Shown: positions 1 through 13,565, numbered from the stretch's first letter. The stretch: 64,000 bases of DNA from Coriaria nepalensis (GCA_027186245.1 CP114487.1:5079001-5143000), one strand, 5' to 3'. Made by a program: numbers and translations. The notes: a model not told the origin generated them from the sequence alone.

Positions 1-368
1 GCAGTACATGAAGTGGTGGCTTCACCAGCTCCCTGCTCACGCTCATATTTAGCATGAAATTAAGAAGGTACATGTAGACTAGCTATCGACAAGAAGATTA
101 CATGCAATAGGTATCAGTTTCGAAGCTACACACCTCTAGCTGCGACTTCATAGAGCACATGCGATTCAAGAAGTCTCGCTGGTCAGAAAAATCTCATTTC
201 TCCCTAACCCTCGCGAAAACCTCCAGCGAAAACCCAATAATTTCCTTCCATCCTTCATAGTCGAGAATCAGTGAAGGAGAAAGCAGAAATTCTAAAACGT
301 ATAGACACGACGCTGAGAAATTCGCCGAAATAGAGTATACTAGCCAAAAATAGTTTTTGGTAAGAACC
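1..368. other. unassigned flank
   Basis: I see no open reading frame of note and no recognised motif. It ends where the LTR-like repeat starting TGTTGG begins. Confidence 0.4.
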
Positions 369-1385
369 TGTTGGAAAATGAATATAAAATTTTGAAGCGG
401 AATCGATTATTGGTCTCAGTATATAACAAAAATTTTCTAAAGAAAACTCTTAGCGATCCTTTAGATATATATAAATTAATTCTATGGTTATGTGAAGATA
501 TCATACCTTAGCCTACGTGAATCATTCGAGGAGACTCACACCATAATCTTTCAGATCGATCCTCAACATACTAGGACGTGCGTGGACATGTAGAGATGAC
601 AATGTTTTCTCTCTTTCTCTTTTTGTGAAAAAAACTCTCTATTTATTGCATCTTGAAATAATTAGAACATGTGTATTTATAGAGTTCCATTAAGTTTTTC
701 AATTTAATTTAAATACTTTAAATTAATTGAATTGATGACTCAATTATAATATTAAATAATAAGATAATCATTAGATGATATCTTGGATATGGTCAAATCT
801 TTTCAAATCTAATTTAAAATAGAATCTTATCTTTTTTAAATGATATCATATCTTTAATGATTTATTTGATTTAGTCAAACAATTTCAAATCTTATTTAAA
901 ATCAAATCATATTTATTTAAAATCAAATCATATTTTATTTGAATTTTAATTTAATTTTTCAAACCAATTTAAATTTGACTTACCTAATTTTAATATTAAA
1001 TTAATATCTCATATCAATTTAGTATTATATATAACATATTTAATTCAAAATTAAATATATTATTATTTAATATATGAATTTCGAAATTTATCATTTAAAA
1101 CACTTTTAATTAAATAATTAAATAATTAATAATAATTATCTCATAATTATAAATTTGCTCCAAAAACACTATTTTCTTACAAATAAGTTCTTTTTTGAAC
1201 TTTTGTATTTTTAGCCTATACAGTGTTTTATAGAGGCGACCTAGAGACTATGGACTTATAATTTCAAGCTCTAATAAATTAGATTATTAATTAAAATCTT
1301 TAATTTAATAAATCTAATTTATTAATTCCAATATTATTCTAGTAAAAATATGGGATTGCACTTTTACAATTATAGAACATATTAC
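369..1385 (+). repeat. LTR-like dispersed repeat, copy A
   Basis: This AT-rich block starts TGTTGGAAAATG. It matches, in reverse complement, the sequence at about 45690-46590. Shared landmarks are GGAAGCG/GAAGCGG near the left end, a run with GATCCTTTAGATATATATAAATTAAT, several hundred bp of AATTTAAATT-rich sequence, and the words TGGGATTGCAC and TATAGAACATAT near the right end. The TG start and the length suggest part of an LTR of a copia-type element. No coding sequence of that element lies beside it, and similarity stops near 1385, so it looks truncated or solo. The LTR identity is inference; the inverted repetition is seen directly. Confidence 0.6.
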
Positions 1386-3060
1386 TGATCTTGGTAGGGC
1401 ACGATCTCCCTGTTGGCCTCACTTGTATTCGGTCTTTGAACTATAAGTGTACATTTGAGGTTTACTTTCCTACTATATCTGCCATACAACTTGAGTTCAT
1501 CCAACACATCCCTCTTCCACCAACCTTTACGGTCAATGTGAACCTCTCGTAGTGTCGAGTGTTTTTAGAGATTTTAGAGTTGATCGACATCATTGAGGCT
1601 ACAGAGTTCTGGCTATCACAGTTTTGGATGGCCTATGATCAGGTACCGAGTGCAGCAGTTTCGACCCTCTTTTCCACTAGGTGCAGCCACCTGACGGCTA
1701 GTCATTTTAGCCCTCCTTGAGATGAGATTCTCGATCCTATTGCTCTTTTAGTTCTTGTGAGGGCTTCATCACCCGGACCGTCTAAAAGGACTTCCGCTTG
1801 TCTGGCTGCAGATATGTTTCAATTATTCTTTTTAATTCTCGTTCTTCTATTCTCACTCTTCTACGATTGACTTTTCAGATTTATAGTTCAAAAGTTGAGC
1901 AACATTGCCGATTTCGATCTCGATCTTGGTCGACGGATCTTAGAAGATTCAGCTCCATTTAACATCCCATCTGATAGTGATTCTGATGCTTAGACTGTTC
2001 TTACTACTACTTAGGTATTATACTACTTTATATGTATTTTCACATGCCTCTTTATTTATTATTTGTTTATTCATTTTTTTTCCATTCACAGCTATTTTCA
2101 GTTTTCTCTTCAGGTGACACATACTCCATCTGATAGTGGGAGATAATGTTGAAGGGGGGTTGTTCGTGCCCGAGCAGTCTCTACATTTTATGGAGGGCAT
2201 GCATTATCTACAGATGTCGAGGCTCTTAGTAATGGCCTTATTACATCTAATGTTCAGGATACTGATCCCTCGACTGGGTAAATGAGTATCTCTCTGTATA
2301 TGGTCTTGATTGTTGTGTTTACCCTTATCTTATCTTATTTGACCATTTTGTCTTTAGGGACTTGATGAGGTTAATCTCGAGGAGGCTATGGTGGCGGCCC
2401 TTGCTGAATATGTTGGCTGCCTGCCTACATAGCTGGAGTCTCATGCCATACATGACTTATCGGCCAATTGGGATCGTATAGAGGTGTTTATGAGTTTGTC
2501 CCTTTCAAAGGCTTTCGGCGACACTACACACCACGTTGCCCTAGCAGACATTGGTCTTTTTCTTGCTGGAGTAGATTCGTCATCTCCTCTTTATATCCAT
2601 CTGATGATGCTCCAAAGTGAGAAAGTCCATATTTTTGGTGATAGGGATAGGATGACTTCTGGGTAAAGGCCTAAGACTTCTGGTTCTTGATAGGAAGCGA
2701 CCTTTGATTTTGCGGTCACAAAGTTATCTACTCAATCTGATGATGCAGCTTGAGAAAGCCACTAGGACTTAGTCTCAGGCCGAGCTTGACCTAGCTCTAC
2801 ATATGGTCTTGGAGCTTTAGAGTTGACTGCAGGGTATAAGGACTGATATCAGGCTTAATCGAGATTCGAGATGGAGCTTTCCCATATTGTTACGAGTCTC
2901 ACTAAAAAGGTTCTCGTCTGGACTGCTGCTATAAAGGAGGCGAAAAGAGAACTTGAGTGGCTAGAGGCCGTGTGGGCTGCCTTATAATCTTTATCTTTTG
3001 ATGATCAATAGTTCCTCCACTTTATTGCTTCATCTATGACACTATATTCATGTAAACCCC
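1386..3060. other. unassigned, possibly decayed transposon
   Basis: Short open stretches occur on the plus strand, for example 2484-2666, but I recognise no domain. Base composition is less AT-rich than the neighbouring repeats, as expected for old coding sequence. Its position just before gypsy gag remnants makes old transposon sequence the likeliest reading. Confidence 0.3.
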
Positions 3061-3905
3061 CTAGTTAAAATGAGACCTGAGGTGGTAGAAATGATGTGGG
3101 AAGACTTCACTGTTGAATTTAATAAGATGTATTATAATAAAGATGCTATGGTAGCTTAACAAGTGGAGTTTATCAACCTCAAACAGGGGATCATGAGTAC
3201 TCCATTCAAAATGCTTTGAATTTCATGGAAACGACTAAGAGAGAGAAGGTCATGTGTGCAACCTATATGTTCAAGAAGAATGCCCGCTATTAGTGAGAGA
3301 CAGTTAAAATGAGATGTGAGGTGAGAGAAATGATGTGGGAAGACTTCATTGTTGAGTTTAATAAGAAGTATTACAATAAGGACGCTACTATGGCAGCTTA
3401 ATTGACGGAGTTATCAACCTCAAATAAGGGACTATGTTGGTGACAGAGGCAGTTCAGAAATTTAATCAACTAGCATGACTACACCCGTCTTGGTACCCAC
3501 AGAGATTGAATGGGTCACGAGAATGATGGAGATGTTTCACCCTGAACTAGCCATTATCATTGATAGTGGTGATAATCCCCCAACTATCATAGCAATATAT
3601 GTCGGAAGAGCCCTTTGGGAAAAGTATCGCTTGGCCTGGGCTAAAGAGGAACGAAACAAGTTCTATGAGGCACGAAACAACTCTCAGAGACAGTTCAAAT
3701 AGGGAAATGATAATTCCCGTAAGGGTCATGAATCTCAGACCTAATAATCAATTGATTAGGCTAAGCTATACATAAGTAATAATAGAGAAATTTTGGCGAT
3801 CAACAATAGCAAAAAGGGATTGTAAACAAGGAGGATACCGACACTTTTCCAAACTGTCCAAAATGTGGAAGGAAACACCTAGGAGAATGTATAATGGGTT
3901 CTAAC
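3061..3905 (+). pseudogene. gypsy gag, with internal tandem duplication
   Basis: Retrotransposon gag remnant. Conserved pieces are a W-E-D-F-x-V-E-F-N-K-K-Y-Y-like stretch, then the open segment 3475-3702 with a 'Y-V-G-R-A-L..EKYRLAW' continuation. A degenerate zinc-knuckle region follows near 3845-3925 (CPKCGRKHLGEC, then CFNYGKE). The segment at about 3064-3200 is repeated at about 3304-3440, 240 bp further on, including the words AAAATGAGA and ATGATGTGGGAAGACTTCA. In-frame stops occur in both copies. Confidence 0.75.
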
Positions 3906-4127
3906 ATTTGTTTTAACTATGGAAAGGAAAGAAACTATGCTCGTGACTACCACAACTGAGAAAACCATGACAATAAGTTCAATACGCCAAAAACTCATAG
4001 CCATGACTCAACATGATACACCTCAGATTGAAGGCCCTACAATTAGTCAAGGTAGATTAAAAGCACCTGAGACAAATGCCAAGATATTCACATTCTCCAA
4101 AAATGATGTGGAAGTTGGAACATCAAC

Positions 4128-4561
4128 ATGGTGACAAGTCAACTTTATGTCACCAATTTAAATGCTTCTATATCGTTTAATTTGGGTGCAACCCATTCAT
4201 TTGCATCACATGCTTTTTCCAGTAAACACCCTTTCCTTTGGGGAAATCATTGCTATCTAGTTTCTGGTTTCATACAATACCAGTTGTTATTTCTAGAAGA
4301 GAACTGTATACAAACCTTGTTAGCATCGACATACACGATTATGATGTTATCCTAGGAATGGATTTCCTCATAAAGTACAATACATCTATTGAATGTAGAG
4401 ATCAAAGGGTTATGTTTAATTTCAATAGTGAGGAAGGATTTGAGTACAAAGGGGACTCTAGGAGAGAATCTAGAATGGCGATCTCAGCAATGAGAGCGAA
4501 GCGATTACTAGATAGTAGTTGTGTCGGTTATCTAGCCAACGTGGTGGATCAAACGACATAA
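4128..4561 (+). pseudogene. gypsy aspartic protease remnant
   Basis: Retropepsin-like domain. The active-site region reads G-A-T-H-S-F, where functional elements usually have D-S/T-G-A-T/S-H-S-F; the residue before Gly is Leu, so the catalytic Asp motif is altered. Further on the flap-side motif D-Y-D-V-I-L-G-M-D-F-L is clear (within 4238-4561). The two parts lie in different frames, so at least one frameshift is present. Confidence 0.75.
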
Positions 4562-5010
4562 ATGAAGATTAGACCAGAAGATATACTAGTGGCAAAGAAT
4601 TTTGTGAAAGTATTTTCAGAGGTATTACCGGGTCTGCTACCAGATTGAGTCATTACCTTTGAGTTTGAACTTTTACCAGAGACGATGCCCATATTTTAGA
4701 CATGTTACAGATAACTTTTAGGACTTGTTACAGATATTATGAGTTCTTAGTAATGTTGTTTGGATTGACAAACGCCCCCGCAATATTTATGGATTTGATG
4801 AATCGAGTGTTCAAAATGTTTTTTGATAAATCCGTAATAGTATTTATCGATGATATACTAGTGTACTCCAAATTTAAAGAGGAGCATGGACACCATTTAG
4901 AAGCCGTACTGCGGATATTGAAAGAGCATATAACTCTACATGAAGTTCTCTACGTGCGACTTTTGGCTAGACGAGATGAAATTCCTCAAATATGTAGTAT
5001 CTAGAGGAGG
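4562..5010 (+). pseudogene. gypsy reverse transcriptase remnant
   Basis: Contains [18 protein letters not shown] and then [10 protein letters not shown], the RT catalytic F/Y-x-D-D box with both Asp kept. The N-terminal fingers region before 4702 is broken by stops and partly missing. The family is clear; the enzyme is not functional. Confidence 0.85.
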
Positions 5011-6155
5011 AATATCAATAGATCCTACAAAGATTGAAGCAATAAGGAAATGACCAACTCCTTCCACTGTTACTAAGATTCAAAGTTTTCTTGGATTAGT
5101 TGGTTACTGCAGAAGATTGATAAAGGATTTTCTAGTCTCACCACACCACTCACAGCTCTTACTAAGAAGGAAATGAAGTATGAGTGGACGATAAAGTGTG
5201 AACGAAGTTTCCAAGAAATGAAGAGTAGACTGATTAGCGCGCCTATTCTTATTATACCTATCGAGTAAGTAGGGTTTACGATCTATAACGACGCATCAAA
5301 GATTGGCCTTGGGGTAGTTATGATGCAAGATGGAAAGGTAGTAGCTTATGTATCAGGACAATTAAAAGATCATGAGAGGAACTACCCAACTCATGACTTA
5401 GAATTAGCATCAGTTGTGTTTGACTTAAAAATATGATGACACTATTTATACGAGACCTGCTGGAAGATATTCACGGATCATAAGAGTCTCAAGTATGTCA
5501 TTAACTAGAAATAACTTAATATGAGACAAAGAAGATGGCTAGAATTGGTAAGAGATTATGGTTGCGAGATTTTCTATTAACTTTGGAAAGGCGAAAAAAG
5601 TTACCGATGCTTTAAGTCAGAATATCCTAGCAACATTGATGGAAATTAATACCTTGCCTCAAAAACTACAAATGAAATCAAGGAGTTAAGTTTAGAGATA
5701 GTTATAGGAGAAATGTCGGCATTAACCGTACAACCGACCACTTTTGATGGGATAAAGGTTTCTCAAGAAGCTAATCGAGACTTATGGAGAATTCAAGAGG
5801 AAGTTAAAGAAGGGAGGAACTAGAAGTTTAGTCTCTCTCCTGATGGGATCCTTAACTTTAAAGGAAGAATATGTGTTCCAAATGACAATGAAATAAGACG
5901 TAAAATTCTTTTAGAAGCATAAGAAACCTCGTATTCTATACACCCATGAATAAATAAGATGTATAAGGATTTAAAGGAGCACTTCTGGTTTACTGAAATG
6001 AAGAAGAACATTGCTGAGTTTGTACAAAAGTGTCTGGCATGTCAGTGAGTCAATTAGCAGAGCTGTATGTGAATGAAATTGTCTGATTACATAGGATGCC
6101 TTTGTCAATAATTTCAAACCATGATAGCAGATTTACTTCCACTTTTTTCGAAAAG
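5011..6155 (+). pseudogene. gypsy RNase H and integrase remnants
   Basis: RNase H is recognisable from the [13 protein letters not shown] stretch (the usual T-D-A-S has lost Thr) and the [12 protein letters not shown] segment. Near 5930-6045 comes the integrase zinc-binding type sequence K-M-Y-K-D-L-K-E-H-F-W ending C-L-A-C-Q. A short integrase core piece (H-D-S-R-F-T-S-T-F-F) follows directly at 6118-6150, so most of the core is deleted. Stops occur throughout. Confidence 0.75.
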
Positions 6156-6159
6156 GTAC

Positions 6160-6838
6160 ATCACTCATAAGATTGATCAACTTGATAAAGAGACGACAAA
6201 TCACATTTTATCACCCTACAGACTGCACATACTCGAACATATTCTCAATGGTTTATCCTTTTAGTGACCTTTCACTAAGACCATATGGAGAGATATCAAA
6301 GCATGATATCTTATATGTCAGTACTGTGATGATCTCAGGTCTGACAATCATAAGTACCATAGTCACTCGACAAGTCTCATTACCATTGAGACTTGTCTAG
6401 TGATTACATTCAATGATTAATCTTTTGTTAATCACTTGTATGTCTATCTAGGTATTCTCTTATATTAATGTTTATGAGAACATCATTCTTACAATAAGAA
6501 GATAGCCCATGCAATTGTCTTTTGGATTGTAAATATCCTTTTATGAAAATTCAATGACTATGAACTGTTTGGATCTTAAGCTTATAGCTCCTTGGGTCTC
6601 ACTAAGCATGAGTGCACCATCATAAACCCAAGAGAATTACATAAGGATCGAAAATCTATCATGCTAAACATATATACAAATATATATTCAAGCATCTTTA
6701 TTATTTGAACAATATAATAAAAAACTTGAAGATATATATTAATTGCTCAAATAATGTATAGCATTGATAATGTTTACATGTAAGATTGAATCTCATAAGT
6801 ATGTGGCTCGATCAGACATATTTGAGTGGTTTGACAGG
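6160..6838. repeat. LTR-like fragment
   Basis: AT-rich, non-coding block between the gypsy and copia remnants. It has the look of an LTR (short dispersed words such as CTTGGGTCTCACTAAGCATGAGTG), but I find no second copy in the window and no terminal TG/CA with a duplication. It separates two unrelated pol fragments and is probably part of a further insertion. Confidence 0.35.
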
Positions 6839-8722
6839 CATACACTATTAGTGACAATGGTACAACATTTCTTAACTCTAGATTTAACCAATTCATTTCT
6901 TCTCTAGGCATTATGCACCAAAGATCTTGTACCTACACCCCTCAACAAAATGAAATAGTTGAAAGAAAGTATAGGCACATTCTTGATCTAGCTACAGCTC
7001 TAAAATCTCAATCCTATTTGCCTAATGGTGAATGTATTCTCACAACCACTTACATTATCAATAGATTCCCTTATTCTATTCCTCAACATAAAACTTTGTT
7101 TGAGTTACTATTAAACAAAAAACCATCCATTCATAATCTTAGAATATTTGATTGCCTCTATTACATTACCAATCTGGACATTCTTGATAAATTCCATCGC
7201 AGAGCTTCATCTTCAGTTTTTCTAGGTTATTCACTAACTCAAAAAGGATACAAGGTCTTCAACCTTGCTTCACATTCACTTTCAGTAAGTAGGGATGTCA
7301 TGTTCCAGAAGACATATTCCCTTTCTCCATAACTCCAAAAGAAACCCCCTTATTCACCTCATCAAATACACCATTCCTAGATGAAGAAATTACTCATTGT
7401 CGCCCCATTCTACCATTCAACAACATCACTAGAAATCCAACCTAGTGCTACCACTCCACCTAAAATTCAACCTTCTATTCCTCAAGTTTCGTTAAATGTA
7501 CCCATAACTAAAAAATCTACACGAATCACTCAACCCATAGTATGGTCAAGAGATTACTTACATCTTCCCATCAAAACACATTACCAACATCATAGATTCA
7601 ATACCATATCCTCTGCCAAAAGTGATAATATTCTCATCTTTCTTAGTCTCACTAAAGCTTCTCAGCTTCTATCTCCTCTCTTTCTTAACCTCAATCATAT
7701 TTTAAGGCAATTAAATACTTAACATGGATATAAGCCATGAACAATGAGATTAAAGTGCTAGAAACAAATGGCACATGGAAACTTGTCCCATTACCTATAG
7801 GAAATAAAGCTATTGGATCAAAATGGGTATACAAAAGCAAGCTCAAATTAGATGGTTCTATTAAAAGATTTAAAGCAATGTTGATGGAAAGGATACAATA
7901 AAAAAGAAGGGATAGACTATTATGACACTTTTTCGCCAGTGGTGAAGATGGTAATTGTGAGGATGATTCCTTTCTCTTGCTTTAATCAAGCATGGGCCTC
8001 TCTATCAAATGGAAGTATACAATGCATTTCTTCAAGGAGACTTGCATGAAGAAGTTTACATGACCCTTCCAAAAGGTTATGCAACATATGAGAGATTAGG
8101 GTCTGTAAGCTCTTATATGGCCTAAAAAAGCCTCAAGGAAATGGCATCTAAGTTCGGCGGTGCACTCATTGATGGTTGTTTCATCCAATCTTAAAGTGAC
8201 CAATCACTATTTTCCTAGTTTACGTAGATGATATAAACTTCATATAAGACAATTTACATGCTATCAATGAGGCCAAATCCTATATGAATTCAGATTTCAT
8301 ATCAAAGACTTCGGAGCATTAAAGAATTTTCTTGGTTTGGAAGTTGCAAGAAATGCCACTTGAATCTCTCTCAGACACTAGCGAGTATGCATTAGAACTT
8401 CTATTAGACACTAGCCTCATTGCATCTCATTCATGTTCTGTTCCTATAAACTAGAATCTCAAACTAGCTTCAGTGAGTATGGCAAATTGGTCAATTCCAA
8501 AATCAATGATCCACTACTTCGTGATCCCACTACCTTTCATAGACTCATTGGAACGTTAATATATCTCATAATGACAATGCCAGATCTCACTTTTTATGTG
8601 CACCTAGTAAGCCAATACATGCATTCTCCCAAGAAATCCCACATGCATGCAGCTGACAAGGTCCTCATATATGTCAAAGCTAGCCTGGTTTTAGTCACTT
8701 CTTCAGTTCCTCTTGTTCTTTA
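6839..8722 (+). pseudogene. copia Y integrase-RT-RNase H part 1
   Basis: Integrase core: I-S-D-N-G, then T-P-Q-Q-N-E-I-V-E-R-K with the third catalytic acidic residue, followed by the long open stretch 6913-7332 ending with the F-L-G-Y-S motif. RT starts near 7735 (G-S-K-W-V-Y-K-x-K) and is heavily frameshifted, with F-S-P-V-V-K near 7928. The RT/RNase H linker (F-H-R-L-I-G-T-L-I-Y-L) is at about 8535-8575. The reading ends inside RNase H at the insertion point. Confidence 0.85.
8718..8722 (+). repeat. target-site duplication CTTTA (left)
   Basis: CTTTA directly before the nested complex. The same five bases follow it at 15544-15548. A 5-bp duplication is the expected size for a copia insertion. 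Confidence 0.75.
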
Positions 8723-10219
8723 TATTAGGAAACAGATAAACTCATATAATAGAATAAATGTAGCAGAATAAATATTTAAAATTTTATTCGGATCATATCC
8801 TAGTATGCACAATTTAAATCTAAACCAATCATACAATAATTATATCACATATAATTTATTTTACAGAATGTACAGTATATCCGATCAATATTAAATCAAG
8901 GTTACAGGAAATGAAATACCTCTTTTGATTTACAGAACTCTTCTTGAATAAGATCGGGAGGCGCCTATGTGTTTTCCCTCTAACATTTATCCACACGATT
9001 CATTTCACACGGTTAAGTTTATACTTAAGATCTCAACTCATGAGATAATAAGCTTGGGGAAAGGGAATGAAAAATACTATTTTCTCTCTTTGATTTTTGG
9101 CCAAGAGGCATGTGTGAGCACTCTATAATTTCTGCTACTAAGGGTGTTATTTATAAGGCACAATTAGGTATAAGGTTTCATAATCTCCTTATGTTTCCTT
9201 ATACCTCGGGTTTCCCAATCACATTAGAAAATAAATGGGTTAAACCCATTCTATATGGCCAGCCACCCATAGGTCATACCCATGGATTATTTAATCAACC
9301 TTTTGATTAATTTTGACCCGTGAAAATCCAATGTCCTTTAATGTCATACTTAGTTGTGCTAGCAGAAGTGCATGACATTAAATTAACAAATTAATAATTA
9401 TCATTTTGCCCTTATTATCAAACTACAAGTCAAATTACCATTTTATCACTAAAATGGTTTTAGTATGTTTTTCCTTTTTCTATGATGAAACTTTAATTGA
9501 GTTAATATGGACTTTGTGTGTGTGATCAATTAGGTTCTACATCATGCCGGAAAGGGGATTTTATAAATACGTTTATGATTTTATTTTATTCCAAATTAAA
9601 TTTGTTTAATTAAAACGAGATTTTAAATTAAATAGTTAATTTAATCATCTCATGATTAAATAACTTTAAGCCTCCAAGTTAAGATTGGCTTCTAGAAAAG
9701 TTTCAAAACTAACCGGGAGATAAGAAGTATAATCTTTCGAAAGAAATTGTCTGTGACCATCGTATAATTACAATAACGATTCTTCCATCTCGCCGATATC
9801 TCGATTTGTCCTAGGGCATGGTTTAACTGTTAAACCATAACATAAAAATCATATTGACCATCATACCTTTATTGAACATCAACAACAGATTTACAGAAAC
9901 TCCTTTCAAACCATATTGCTTAGCATGGATTCTTTGTTGAATAAATTATATAATCTATAGGATCTTATTCCAAATACACAAGCGATGAATTCTCTCTTGA
10001 CTGATTATAATCCATCTCCCACAACATTTGATACCAAACAGTTCACCTCATATTCACTCATAACTAGAGCTAATAGAAATGATGTCAAAGTATGAAGTCT
10101 GGTACTCAAGGAAACCATGGTGTCTTAGGTTGGAGGATCACATACAAAATAATCATTAGACAATTCTCATTAACCGTCAATATTAATTACTATTGAGAAT
10201 TATCTAAGTGTCACATTCT
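8723..10219 (-). repeat. X1 partial LTR a (3' end of element)
   Basis: Starts TATTAGGAAACAG on the plus strand right after the CTTTA duplication and matches the complete LTR at 13580-15543 from its left end. Similarity stops after TTGAGAATTATCTAAGTGTCACATTC, where a second LTR copy starts abruptly. About the last quarter of the LTR is therefore missing. Confidence 0.8.
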
Positions 10220-11487
10220 GTTAAGAAATGGATGCACACATATAAAAGAATAAACGTAGCTGAAGAAATATTTAAAAATTTATTTGGATCATATCCTAGC
10301 ATGCATAGTTTCTATCCAAACCGATCATACAAAATTATATCATATTTAATCTATTTTACAGAAAGCACAATAAATCCCATCAATATTAAATCAAGGTTTA
10401 GGGAAAGGGAAGACCTCTTCTTTAACCGTTATCCACCCAATTCGTTTCGCATAATTAACTTTCTCCTTAAGGTTTCAACTCATAAAACAATAAGTTTGGG
10501 GAAAGGTAATGGAAAAGACTCTTTTCCCCAGGGTTTTTTTGGCTAAGAGGCTTGTGTGAGCACTCGTTAATTTCAGGCACCATATGTCTTGTATTTATAG
10601 GTAAAGGCTAGGTCATACTTTTTTAACCTCATTAGGAATCCTAGTTGACTTAAACACAAAAGTGAAATGGGCTAAAGCCCATTCAATGATCGACCACCCG
10701 TGAGCTATTTAATTAACCTTTTAATTAATTTTGACTTATGAAAATCCAATTATTAATCCGGCTCATTAACTCTTTAATGTCAAATTATTAATTACGAACC
10801 TTTAAGATTTTTTTATAATTAAATAAAAGTTCCTATGTAATTTATTAATTTCTAATTAATTAAATATCACACTTAGTTGTGCTAGCAAAGATGCATGAAC
10901 CATTTTGCCCTTATAGTCAAACTATAAGTCAAATTACCATTTTACCCCTAAAAGAGTTTTGGCCTTTTTTTTTTTTTCCAACGAAACTTTAACTGAGTTA
11001 CTATGAATATTATGTGTGTGACCAATTAAGTTCTAGATCATACCGGCAGATGGATTTCACAAACACCTTTATGATTTTATTTAATTCCAAATTAAATTAG
11101 TTTAATTAAAAAAAACATTTTAAATTAAATAGTTAAATTAATCATCTCATAATTAATTAATTTTAAACCTTTAAATCAAGATTGACTTCTACCAAAGTGT
11201 CAAAACTACCTTGGAGATGAAAAGTACCATATTCCGAAAGAACCTATTTGTGATCATCATATACGTAAGTATATGGCTTAACTATTCATCTTGCCAATAT
11301 CCCAATTCGTCCTAAGGTATGGCTTAACTATTAAACCCTAATAGACAAATCATAGAGGCCATCATACCTTTATTGAACATCGACAATGGATTTACAAAAA
11401 CTTCTTTCAAACTATACTACTTTGCAAAGAATCCTTGTTGAATAAAGCATATGATTAATCCATAGGACATTTTCCAAATAAGGAAGC
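10220..11487 (-). repeat. X1 partial LTR b
   Basis: Second LTR copy in the same orientation, starting TTAAGAAATGGATGC and matching the left two thirds of the complete LTR. It ends near 11487, where gag-like sequence follows directly. Two head-to-tail incomplete LTRs suggest unequal recombination or template switching within one element. Confidence 0.8.
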
Positions 11488-13100
11488 CATCTTGATCCAA
11501 AATAATGTCTTAGATATCTCATAGCTCTCATTTCGAGTATCATCACCATAAATAGATTTAAAGTTATTGATAATCTCACGAGCATGGAACTTTTCATAAT
11601 GCTTTTGGAGCTCATTACTCATGTATTTGGAGCTCATTACTCATTAGATGCAAGCATAATGCGTTGCACCTTGTTATCTTGCTCCAGCCACTTGTTCCAT
11701 AATGCCATTATTTCGAGATTCGGTCCCTTAGGCGAGATAGTCATGACTTGCTGATTCAATACATCAAACAAACGTTCATACCTAAGAACAATTTTCAAAT
11801 TTCTATACTAGTCTCTAAAATTGGCTCCAACCAATTTATTTTGTTCAAGAATCAATTTCAATTTTTCAAGCATTGCAAACTACAAAACACATAGGAATAA
11901 AACATAACATAAGTAAACATGCAGAAAATACTATCTACAAAAAATTTCAAAAGTCATAAATTTTTTCAATATCTCCCACTATTTTATCTCAAATTATATT
12001 CACCTCCTTAATATAAGACGAGAAAACAATTTTTTCTTAGTGGAAAAAGAATTCAATCATCTTATTATAACTCCTATATGTTTGTAACCAATCATAATAA
12101 AATGAAATGTAGCAAACACCTTTGTTTACATTTCATGTAATTCCTTTATCTGACCTCTTAGTAAATATAATCCCACGTGTCCACAATCAATTATATTTGC
12201 ATAGTTGAGTTGTTACCCAAACATTCTTGTGAAACGTAAAGTGTTAAATCAGTATGTGCATGTATCCATATTCACTGTCAGAATGACAACATTAATCAGT
12301 AACGCATCTTATGTAATAATAATAATATGCACACTTACATAAATATAAATCCCCACCTGTCATGACCTTCTTATATCCATACAAATATCACATATATTAT
12401 AATATTTGAAAGATAAGCCATTAAATAATTTCACAACCAATTTCAACTCAATATAATCAAAGGAATGATTTTACCAAACAGTCTCATCATAACACATATA
12501 TATATCATACTCTATCTCATAGTCTTTAAATATGATTTAATAATATATTTAACTAAGAATTTATATATAGATCATGATGCATATACATTTAACACCTTAA
12601 ATTACATACTTCTAATGCATGAATATGTTAAAATAATTTTAGTTATTTATATATTATTTCTTATTTTATTTCTTGATGCATGTTGATGGAATTCAAACTA
12701 GTCAACTCTTGTTTAGTTCATTTTAATCGTTCAATAGTACAAGAAAATAATTAAAATTTATTTTCCTTAACTCGTTAAGGAAACTTGCCAAAAACGTCAA
12801 CTTTTCATTTTTGGAAAGTTTCCTAATCGGGTTGTTTCCCAAAATGATATTTATTATTTTGGAAAGTTTCATATTTTAGATCCTCTTCTAAACATGCCAA
12901 AATAATTTTCTAATTAAATTTCCCAAAAAGCATTTAAGGTAATTTTAATTTTTCATGTCTAATAAATACAAAAACATATATAAATAATTTAGATAATCAT
13001 GCATTATCATCAAACACATATCTAATCATAATTTTCCAATTAAATCAAATTTTAATCAATTAATTTACAAGATTATACTTAAGGAAAGTAACAAGAAAAG
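11488..13100 (-). pseudogene. X1 gag remnant and leader
   Basis: Minus-strand non-LTR interior. The part at 11488-11880 aligns with 40670-41045 of element X2, the gag region of that element. It includes the words AATAATGTCTTAGA, AAAGTTATTGATAATCTCA and CCAACCAATTTATTTTGTTCAA. Open stretches are short and broken. From 11880 to about 13560 the sequence is the AT-rich untranslated leader shared with X2. Confidence 0.65.
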
Positions 13101-13565
13101 AAACATAATTGAAACCCGAAATATGACGAATTTTGTGCCGCTACGTAGTAGGATTCTGTATGAGCGCTATAGCAGTGATGATGCTGCTTGCACCACCCAT
13201 CACTGATGCTTTATGTATTCGACCAGAAATCAGTTTGGTGGTTTGCTTTGAAATTAGTTTATCTACGTATTCTGAAAGTTTCAGAATAACCCAATAGTTG
13301 GAACTCCAATTATGATGAATTTTGTGCTAATGCGCAGTGAGTCTAACTCACTATACAACAATCATATACTAGTTCGGTAACACAAACATTAATCTTTCAT
13401 CGCCCGATCCATCGCTTCAAGCGGCGGCAGTGGTGCCCCAAACACCAGCCTCTTTTTGATTTATTAAAAAATTTATCTTTATTGACTTTAAGCAACTCTA
13501 AAATCCACAAACAAACCGTTAAACACATCAAGATATAAAACTACTATACTTTCCGTTATGACCTT

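Larger units (their letters stand above)
3061..6155 (+). mobile_element. Ty3/gypsy retrotransposon remnant
   Basis: Degraded gag-pol in plus orientation. In order: retrotransposon gag, a CCHC-like zinc-knuckle region, aspartic protease, reverse transcriptase, RNase H, the integrase zinc-binding region and a short piece of integrase core. The order RT, RNase H, integrase is the Ty3/gypsy order. Many stops and frameshifts break it, so it cannot be autonomous. No LTRs of this element are seen; the 3' side is cut near 6155, where unrelated LTR-like sequence begins. Gag and pol style resemble common plant chromovirus-type elements, but I cannot assign a lineage from sight. Confidence 0.85.
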
